Source: JABHHG01 sp964419445
Lineage (GTDB): Bacteria; Fidelibacterota; Marinisomatia; SCGC-AAA003-L08; D37C17
NCBI GenBank assembly: GCA_964419445.1
Contig: CAYQPE010000024.1
Span: forward strand, 1 to 20,535
DNA length: 20,535 nt
Direction of reading: 5' to 3'
This document shows positions 14,718 through 20,535 of the stretch, piece after piece. The notes under the pieces were generated by a model, which saw nothing but the letters and a program-made list of their open reading frames with translations, had not been told where the DNA came from and ran no database searches. Within the stretch, counting starts at the first letter, position 1, and each line of letters opens with the position of its first letter. Both the position numbers and the translations under genes were made by a program.

Positions 14718-17540
14718 TTAAGAATTTCCAAAGAAACTTTCAGCTTCATATACAATTCTAGATGCATGCTCGTACGGTTTAGACTCTAACGGTAAAGATT
14801 CTAATATCATTTTTCCATATCGAGATTTAAGTACACGTGGATCAGTAATCAGACAAATTCCTGAATCATTTAAACTTCTAATTAATCTACCAAAACCCTG
14901 TTTCATTTTCACGATGGCATCTGGCACTTGAAATTCAATAAAAGCATTACGACCTTCTTCTTGATAAAATTCAATTTGAGATTGAATGATGGGATCACTG
15001 GGGCTGGCAAAAGGAATTTTTAAAATCACAAGAATTTCAATTTTATCTCCTGGAAGGTCCACTCCCTCCCAAAAACTTGATGTGCCAACTAATATTGACT
15101 GTTCATTCTCTAAATAACCCGCTAAAAGAGAATTCCTGTTCTTCCCAATGGATTGAACAAATAATTCTCTCTTATCAGAATTTACTTTTGCCTTTAAGTA
15201 TTTACCCAATTGATTGGTCTGATTATAAGACGTACAAAGCACAAGCATTCGCTTTTTTAACTTTTTACTGAGTTCATCTATTTGAGCACCAACTTTTTCT
15301 ATATACTGATAGCTATTCACATCTGCATCGCCTTGCCATGTAAACAATAAGGTTTGGTCTTCATAATGAAAAGGAGAATGATAAATCTTCTCTTCTACAT
15401 TCTTCATAAAATCAATATCACCCAACCCTAATTGACCCTTGATATAATTGAAAGAATACTCTACCGTTAGTGTGGCTGAACAAATGACTCCGCCCCCACT
15501 TCTACTAAATAATTTCTCAACTAAAAATTGATATACATGTTTGGGTCCAACATTTATATTGGTACGACTATATTGACCATTTTTATAAAGGGATGACCAT
15601 GTAATAGAATCGCTGTCATTTACGATGGCTAATTGAAAAGTAGATACAATTGTTTGCAATCTATTAACATGAACATTTAGCTCTTGGAAATAGTATGAAT
15701 CAATATCATCTTTATGTTTTGTTGCTTCAAATACAAAATTATCGACAAATTGAATATAATCTTTTAACTTTTCTAGAATATCACCGGGTAATGGAAATGT
15801 ATGTTGGAACTCAGATTGCGAATCTATATACCTAACTTTTACTTCATTATATTTTGAATGATATAATTGATTATTTTTTGATTGAGTATAACTCTCAAAA
15901 AAAGATTTAATTTCAGCTTTTAAAGATTGTCCTCGTTGCTCTACATCAATTAAAAAGTTTTCTAATTGGGGAAACTCACTAAATACATCATTAATTACGT
16001 TCTTAAATGGCTTATAGTCACGAGTAAAAAAGTTAAAAACATCATTAAATGTCCCTGATGAAACTTGCATTATTAGTTGATCACGAGCTGCAGGGACTAA
16101 ATTATGTCCCTCATCAATAATATAGTTAAATTCCTCAGGGAAACTGGGATTTTCTTGCATCAATTCACTGCAAAGCAAATAGTGATTTACAATAATTATA
16201 TGAGAGCGTCTTAAACTTTTCCTAACACCTGTAAGATAACAGCCATCATGCGGTTCACATCTTTTAGTAGTGCAGTACCCATACTCACTCTTGACTAAAT
16301 CCCAAACACGTGGTGCAATTTTAGGATTATATCCTCTACATTCACTAATATCTCCCGTTTGGGTATAATATGACCATAAAATAACAGGTAATAACTCAAT
16401 ACATTCTTTATCTTTTATAAAATTTTGGGCTTGGGATATCAAATGGTCCAAACGAGTCTTACATAAATAATTATACCGTCCTTTATAAATTACCGCATGC
16501 AAATTGATATTAAGGACTTTTGCCAATTGTGGTATATCTTTTTCAAATAATTGTTCTTGCAGATTTTTTGTATACGTAGAAACCACTAATGGGACATCCA
16601 TCTTTTTGGAATACAAAACGCCGGCACTTAAATATGCTAAAGATTTACCCAGTCCTGTTCCAGCTTCAGCTAACAAAATATCTTCATTCTGAAATGAATC
16701 ATAAATATCACTTGCAAGATCAACTTGTGAATCACGTGCTTCAAACGATTCCCAATTTTGTGAAATTTCCCCACTTGAATTAAACCAATTGGAAACAGTT
16801 TCTGGTAAATTTTCTTTTGGAAGTGTTGTTTTATTAGAGAAGAAGTGTCTTCTTAGATTTTTTCTTTCATTTGATGTAGTTATGCCTTCTGTACTTTTTA
16901 GCTTTAGGCCCAATTGCAGTAAATCTATAAATAATTTTTTATTGGGGACTTCCACATGATTTAAAACATTACAGAACTGCTGAATAATAGTTAATGGAGT
17001 TGACGCAGCTTCATGGATAAGTGATTTAAAAATTGTACCTGTATTAAATGTATCTACACTAGCTCTATGGGCACTTTCAGTATTCAATCCATAATGTTCA
17101 CTTATGGATGTAAGATTAAATTTATGTTTAAAAAATAAAAAAGTTTTTGAAAGTGGTAATGTATCATAAACTACTACTTGAGGGAATGATTGCCCATTTT
17201 TTCTACAATTGTAATTTAGAAATGATAAATCAAATCCAATGTTCTGACCTACAATTGGAGTATTACCAATAAAATCAATTAATGATGGTAAGAGCTCACC
17301 TATTTTAGGTTTACCTTTCACCATTGAATTATCAATTCCAGTAAGTTCTACAATTTCTTCAGGTATAAATTGTTCTGGATCAACCAATGATGTAAACTCA
17401 TCTGTGGGTTCACCATCTACAAATTTCAATGCTGAAATTTCAGTTATATTACTTGAGTATGGATCTAGACCTGTGGTTTCTAAGTCTAAGGCAATATATG
17501 ACGATAAATTAAGCTCTTGTAAAAGAGAAGTGGTGTCCAA
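14718..17540 (-). CDS. dinG: DnaQ-type 3'-5' exonuclease fused to DinG-family Fe-S helicase
   Basis: A 940-residue DNA-processing enzyme. Residues about 12-175 form a DEDDh exonuclease domain (IALDLETTGLD with Asp19 and Glu21, Asp104 in NIGFDLSF, AHRASVD with His158 and Asp163). The rest is an XPD/DinG superfamily-2 helicase: Walker A GTGLGKS (294-300), DEGH box (476-479), SAT (688-690), SFWEGVDLPG (822-831) and motif VI QGFGRLIRS (881-889). Four cysteines, Cys360 and then Cys423-x4-Cys428-x5-Cys434, match the spacing of the [4Fe-4S] cluster ligands in E. coli DinG. The exonuclease-first architecture is that of Firmicutes DinG, but the S. aureus protein lacks the cluster, so this protein combines both features. 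A role in R-loop or stalled-fork repair is inferred. It starts 2 bp after the reductase stop. Confidence 0.95.
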   Translation of the reverse strand: MDTTSLLQELNLSSYIALDLETTGLDPYSSNITEISALKFVDGEPTDEFTSLVDPEQFIPEEIVELTGIDNSMVKGKPKIGELLPSLIDFIGNTPIVGQNIGFDLSFLNYNCRKNGQSFPQVVVYDTLPLSKTFLFFKHKFNLTSISEHYGLNTESAHRASVDTFNTGTIFKSLIHEAASTPLTIIQQFCNVLNHVEVPNKKLFIDLLQLGLKLKSTEGITTSNERKNLRRHFFSNKTTLPKENLPETVSNWFNSSGEISQNWESFEARDSQVDLASDIYDSFQNEDILLAEAGTGLGKSLAYLSAGVLYSKKMDVPLVVSTYTKNLQEQLFEKDIPQLAKVLNINLHAVIYKGRYNYLCKTRLDHLISQAQNFIKDKECIELLPVILWSYYTQTGDISECRGYNPKIAPRVWDLVKSEYGYCTTKRCEPHDGCYLTGVRKSLRRSHIIIVNHYLLCSELMQENPSFPEEFNYIIDEGHNLVPAARDQLIMQVSSGTFNDVFNFFTRDYKPFKNVINDVFSEFPQLENFLIDVEQRGQSLKAEIKSFFESYTQSKNNQLYHSKYNEVKVRYIDSQSEFQHTFPLPGDILEKLKDYIQFVDNFVFEATKHKDDIDSYYFQELNVHVNRLQTIVSTFQLAIVNDSDSITWSSLYKNGQYSRTNINVGPKHVYQFLVEKLFSRSGGGVICSATLTVEYSFNYIKGQLGLGDIDFMKNVEEKIYHSPFHYEDQTLLFTWQGDADVNSYQYIEKVGAQIDELSKKLKKRMLVLCTSYNQTNQLGKYLKAKVNSDKRELFVQSIGKNRNSLLAGYLENEQSILVGTSSFWEGVDLPGDKIEILVILKIPFASPSDPIIQSQIEFYQEEGRNAFIEFQVPDAIVKMKQGFGRLIRSLNDSGICLITDPRVLKSRYGKMILESLPLESKPYEHASRIVYEAESFFGNS

Positions 17541-17542
17541 AG

Positions 17543-18721
17543 CTAAACACCTGATAGTACTTTTAAAACATCCACAATGAGTGATGGTTTCTTAAATACA
17601 GCTGCTTTAAAAATTGAAGCTAATGTTCTTTTTTCAAAAGGCGTTTTCAAAACTTTTTCCGCTATTGAGTCAAAATCATCTTTTGTTAATTGAGTTGTAG
17701 CCTCTTTAATTTTATAAAATTTTTCATGATTTTTTCCAAAATCTTTTCTGAGGTCATCTGCATATTTTCCCAAAAATTCTTCAGAATAATCGGCTTGTTT
17801 AATGGCATCTGCTGCTACTTTTCCGGCTAACCATCCACCTTTCATTCCAGAAACAATTCCACCGCCAGTCATTGGGTTTACCTGATGAGCAGCATCTCCC
17901 ACTAGCATTAATCCATTTTTGATTGGTCTTTTAATAGGTTTTGCACAAGGTACACCACCACACATTGTGGTTAATATTGCCGCTTGTGGAAATTCCCTTT
18001 CCATAAATTCGTCAAGGTATCGTTTAGCTGATTTATACTTACTATGTTTTCCGCTAATGCCAATTCCAATATTTGCAAATTTATCACCTTTGGGGAATAC
18101 CCATAGATATCCTCCCGGGGCATAATTTTCACCAACATACATAATCATTTTATTCGGTTCAATCTCAACATTAGATACAGAGTATTGAACACAAGATTCC
18201 ATATCCTTCATTCGGATTTGTGTTTTAATATCAGCCATTCGACCAATTCTTGAATTTACTCCATCTGCACCTATTACAATTTTAGCCGAGAGTGTTTTTT
18301 CTTCACTTAAATGATCTAATCTTATACCTTTTACAAAACCATCTTCAATAATGAGTTCTTTAACAAATGCTTTGGTATAAATTTCTGCACCTGCATTTGA
18401 AGCATATCGAGATAAATCATAATCAAATATTCTTCGGTTTAAAATATATCCAGATTCTTTTGCAAATTTAACATCTACCCGTGAACCATTTGGTGAAACT
18501 ATTACTGCACCAGAAATTCGCTCAGCAATCCAACTTTCTTGAGGTTCAACAAATTGCTTCAAACCTAGATCACTGGCAGCTTCTCCGCATCGTACTGGAT
18601 ATCCAATATCTCTATCTTTTTCTAGGATACAAACAGATGCTCCACCTTTTGCGGCTTCCCATGCCGCCATAGAACCTGCAGGGCCACCACCAACTACTAT
18701 AACATCATAACTATTTTTCAT
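17543..18721 (-). CDS. Geranylgeranyl reductase family FAD protein (archaeal DGGGP-reductase-like)
   Basis: Predicted flavoprotein that saturates double bonds of geranylgeranyl chains in lipids or quinones. The 392 residues start with the Rossmann GGGPAGS (11-17) and acidic Glu34, then PVRCGEA (42-48) with the conserved Cys45, YLWVFPKG (205-212), the FAD site GDAA (275-278) and NPMTGGGI (282-289). PVRCGE, YxWVFPKG and GLMLVGDAA are the same blocks as in Thermoplasma and methanogen geranylgeranyl reductases; plant ChlP and bacterial BchP are more distant, judging by eye. The start is supported by GGAG seven bases upstream and overlaps the ferredoxin gene by 11 bp, implying coupled translation and an electron-transfer partnership. 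Possible substrates are a glycerolipid with prenyl chains, menaquinone, or free geranylgeranyl diphosphate; sequence cannot choose. Confidence 0.88.
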   Translation of the reverse strand: MKNSYDVIVVGGGPAGSMAAWEAAKGGASVCILEKDRDIGYPVRCGEAASDLGLKQFVEPQESWIAERISGAVIVSPNGSRVDVKFAKESGYILNRRIFDYDLSRYASNAGAEIYTKAFVKELIIEDGFVKGIRLDHLSEEKTLSAKIVIGADGVNSRIGRMADIKTQIRMKDMESCVQYSVSNVEIEPNKMIMYVGENYAPGGYLWVFPKGDKFANIGIGISGKHSKYKSAKRYLDEFMEREFPQAAILTTMCGGVPCAKPIKRPIKNGLMLVGDAAHQVNPMTGGGIVSGMKGGWLAGKVAADAIKQADYSEEFLGKYADDLRKDFGKNHEKFYKIKEATTQLTKDDFDSIAEKVLKTPFEKRTLASIFKAAVFKKPSLIVDVLKVLSGV

Positions 18722-18890
18722 TGACCGTCTCCAGTACTTCTATGGGACAAATTTCTACACATAGATCACAATCAATGCATACAGGATGGTCTATGGTTAT
18801 AGATGCTTCACGTACTTCGATACAGTCTACAGGACAAACTGCAACACAAGTACCACAAAAATCACATTTATTTTCAATAATATTAATCAT
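18711..18890 (-). CDS. 2[4Fe-4S] ferredoxin (59 residues)
   Basis: Small cytoplasmic electron carrier. Reading from ATG at 18890 gives 59 residues and TAG at 18711. Two canonical cluster motifs are present: Cys9-x2-Cys12-x2-Cys15-x3-Cys19-Pro and Cys38-x2-Cys41-x2-Cys44-x3-Cys48-Pro, so both [4Fe-4S] clusters have full ligand sets. The start lies 8 bp inside the end of the UbiA-family gene, and the stop lies 11 bp inside the reductase gene, so the three are translationally chained. The layout suggests that the ferredoxin donates electrons to the adjacent geranylgeranyl reductase, as reported for methanogen homologues. That pairing is inference. It is easy to miss because of its size. Confidence 0.9.
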   Translation of the reverse strand: MINIIENKCDFCGTCVAVCPVDCIEVREASITIDHPVCIDCDLCVEICPIEVLETVNEK

Positions 18891-19872
18891 TTTCTACTAG
18901 AAAAGTTGGGTAATGTAAATCAAATCGATGCCAATAATAATACTTTGCAAAATAATAAACTGACACTACAGCCACTGCCAGCCAAGGATAAATTGCAAAC
19001 ACAAAAAAATTTAATAAAAATATAGGGTATCTAATTGCACGTATAATATCTTTATCTAAATTGCGAATTAAAGCATATAAAAAAAATGGTATAGATGCAA
19101 TAATTGCTGTTGATGCAACTGGGTCATTTTTAAATAAAGAAATATAGAATGCAAACCAAACCAAACATGTAGCCAATAAAACAGACACTCTTCTACCAAA
19201 ATATAGAGGGAAAGTATTTGCACTATCTTTTTTATCACCGTCCATATCTGGAATCATAGTGAGTAAACTAACAGCAGTAAAACAAAATGAATAAGAAAGT
19301 AAATATGGGAAAAAACTTTCTGATAACAAAGATTTAAATCCATTAATATGAATCCAGCCAATTAAAAACAATAAAATTCCAACTAAAGCATTTGTTAACA
19401 ATCCAAAGAGAGGATGCTTTTTCCACTCTAATGGTTGTTTATTATATGCAATTCCCCAAAGTAGATAAATCAATACTACCATTAGGATTAAAGTAAAATT
19501 CCCTAAACCCGTAAAAATAATTCCTAACCCAAACAACAAAAAGTGAATCTTATTTGCTTTTTCTATTGAAATGTACTTTTCAAGCAAAAATAATTTATTA
19601 TTTTCTCTATCTCCATCTATATCTAAGATTTGATTTAAAATAAAAGTGGAACTAGAAATACATGTAATTCCAATGAATAGGAAAAGTGTTTTAAAATTAA
19701 TTTGTGAAAACCATAATGGGAAATCTTCTGTGGCAAACCGTGAGGATGCCATTCCCAACACAACCATGACCCATACTGCAAAAAATAATGTGGGCCTTAG
19801 CAAAAAGATATAATCAAAAAAGGGGACTATTTTCTTATGGATAGGATTATCCCTCAAAAACTGCTTTACCAT
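18883..19872 (-). CDS. UbiA-family membrane prenyltransferase
   Basis: Integral membrane aromatic- or glycerol-phosphate-prenyltransferase of the UbiA superfamily. The 329-residue protein is hydrophobic, with about nine membrane segments, and has both Asp-rich Mg-diphosphate motifs: NQILDIDGD (Asn80, Asp84, Asp88) and IPDMDGD (Asp209, Asp213) followed by TFPLYFGRR. AAGGAG lies just upstream of the ATG (spacing 3), supporting the start, which is 26 bp inside purF. Members attach prenyl chains to quinone precursors, chlorophyllide, heme or, in archaea, geranylgeranylglyceryl phosphate. Coupling to ferredoxin and a geranylgeranyl reductase points to a C20 donor and to saturation of the product, so digeranylgeranylglyceryl-phosphate synthase or a quinone/tetrapyrrole enzyme are the leading options. 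The acceptor cannot be decided from sequence. Confidence 0.85.
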   Translation of the reverse strand: MVKQFLRDNPIHKKIVPFFDYIFLLRPTLFFAVWVMVVLGMASSRFATEDFPLWFSQINFKTLFLFIGITCISSSTFILNQILDIDGDRENNKLFLLEKYISIEKANKIHFLLFGLGIIFTGLGNFTLILMVVLIYLLWGIAYNKQPLEWKKHPLFGLLTNALVGILLFLIGWIHINGFKSLLSESFFPYLLSYSFCFTAVSLLTMIPDMDGDKKDSANTFPLYFGRRVSVLLATCLVWFAFYISLFKNDPVASTAIIASIPFFLYALIRNLDKDIIRAIRYPIFLLNFFVFAIYPWLAVAVVSVYYFAKYYYWHRFDLHYPTFLVEND

Positions 19873-20535
19873 TATCTCCTTTCAATGCAATAGGGTAATC
19901 GCCAGAAAAACATGCTGTACAAAAATTATCTTTTTCCAAATGAGTAGATTCAAGGGCACCATCTAAAGATAGATATCCTAAAGAATCTGAATCTATAATA
20001 TCGCTAATTTCATCAATATTATGTTTCCCAGCTACTAATTCTTCTGTGGTGGGAAAATCCATACCATAAAAACATGGATTCTTTACGGGTGGAGAGCTAA
20101 TTCTCACATGCACTTTTTTAGCTCCAGAGCTACGCAATAGCTTTACCAATTTCTTTAAGGTTGTACCCCGAACAATTGAATCATCAATAATGACTACTTC
20201 TTTACCCTCAATTACACCTTTAACCGTATTAAATTTTAATCTAACAGATAAATCACGTAAAAACTGTGTAGGAAAAATAAATGTACGTCCAACGTAGTGA
20301 TTTCTTATTAAACCAATTTCATGTTTTATTTCAGAAGAACGAGAATAACCAATGGCACAGGTATTACTCGAATCTGGGACTGAAATTACCATATCTGCAG
20401 TGTCTGCTGGTTTTTCATTTGATAAAGTTTTTCCAAACTTACGTCGTACTTTATCTACATTTTCTCCAAAAATATGAGAATCTGGACGAGAAAAATATAT
20501 ATATTCAAAAATACAATGTTTTGGTGTGGTGGCAT
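19847..20535 (-). CDS. purF: Amidophosphoribosyltransferase PurF, partial (N-terminus beyond right edge)
   Basis: First committed enzyme of purine synthesis, making phosphoribosylamine from PRPP and glutamine. The frame is open to the right edge; the ATG at 20392 is internal, because the 47 codons before it read as conserved PurF (KHCIFEYIYFSRPDS, then VRRKFGKTL and EKPADTAD). The PRPP loop IIDDSIVRGTT and the C-terminal HNIDEI are present. Cysteines in HCIFEY, PCFYG and FCTAC match the four ligands of the [4Fe-4S] cluster of the B. subtilis-type enzyme. The N-terminal glutaminase domain and nucleophilic Cys lie outside the window. The stop is 26 bp inside the UbiA-family gene, tying lipid and purine genes into one transcript. 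Confidence 0.96.
   Translation of the reverse strand, partial: ATTPKHCIFEYIYFSRPDSHIFGENVDKVRRKFGKTLSNEKPADTADMVISVPDSSNTCAIGYSRSSEIKHEIGLIRNHYVGRTFIFPTQFLRDLSVRLKFNTVKGVIEGKEVVIIDDSIVRGTTLKKLVKLLRSSGAKKVHVRISSPPVKNPCFYGMDFPTTEELVAGKHNIDEISDIIDSDSLGYLSLDGALESTHLEKDNFCTACFSGDYPIALKGDNGKAVFEG

Noticed and set aside
20390..20392. ATG at 20392 as start of purF
   Set aside because: The 47 codons upstream in the same frame read as conserved PurF, including the Fe-S ligand region HCIFEY, so the gene continues past the right edge.
1..20535. Mobile elements, phage genes, defence systems, CRISPR, tRNA or rRNA
   Set aside because: Every stretch over about 190 bases is occupied by a recognised housekeeping gene, and no transposase, integrase, regularly spaced repeat or clover-leaf sequence was seen on reading the gaps.

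Overview
This is a compact, AT-rich bacterial chromosome segment made almost entirely of housekeeping genes. Nineteen protein genes are supported, two of them cut by the window edges, and there is no intergenic stretch longer than about 190 bases. No transposase, phage gene, CRISPR array, tRNA or rRNA was seen. The gene set fits a member of the FCB superphylum (Bacteroidota/Fibrobacterota/Marinimicrobia side): a methylmalonyl-CoA epimerase plus MeaB, a B. subtilis-type Fe-S PurF, an exonuclease-DinG fusion, and a geranylgeranyl-reductase/ferredoxin/UbiA trio. An uncultured marine lineage such as Marinimicrobia (SAR406) is my best guess, but it rests on gene content and base composition, not on a database match.

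Layout. Eighteen of the nineteen genes are on the minus strand, in two tight runs separated by the only plus-strand gene, rpsT. Run 1, transcribed leftward from about 11184 to the left edge, is crp/fnr - meaB - tatC - polyprenyl diphosphate synthase - pgsA - ftsY - rimO - mce - glpD-like - rnhB::yraN fusion - ggt - lepB (cut at position 1). Most junctions overlap or are a few bases apart, so this looks like one long operon; the only sizeable internal gaps are 41 bp (crp/meaB) and 90 bp (rnhB/ggt). The crp-rpsT intergenic region (11185-11371) is divergent and carries the only credible promoters, with repeat elements that could be operators. rpsT ends at a near-perfect bidirectional terminator (11641-11673) shared with guaB.

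Run 2, transcribed leftward from the right edge to 11691, is purF (cut at the right edge) - UbiA-family prenyltransferase - 59-residue 2[4Fe-4S] ferredoxin - geranylgeranyl reductase - dinG (with DnaQ-type exonuclease domain) - hutH - guaB. It mixes purine synthesis (purF, guaB), isoprenoid-lipid chemistry (UbiA, ferredoxin, reductase), DNA repair (dinG) and histidine catabolism (hutH).

How the parts fit. Run 1 combines protein export and envelope biogenesis (ftsY, tatC, lepB, pgsA, polyprenyl synthase, ggt) with the propionyl/methylmalonyl-CoA route (meaB, mce; the mutase is not here) and a CRP/FNR regulator at its head. The most interesting unit is the overlapping UbiA-ferredoxin-geranylgeranyl reductase block. 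It resembles the archaeal arrangement in which a ferredoxin feeds electrons to a reductase that saturates isoprenoid chains, and it includes a ferredoxin gene short enough to be missed by ORF length cut-offs. The second notable item is a single protein joining ribonuclease HII to a YraN/UPF0102 nuclease-like domain. I do not see a clearly novel defence or mobile system in this window.
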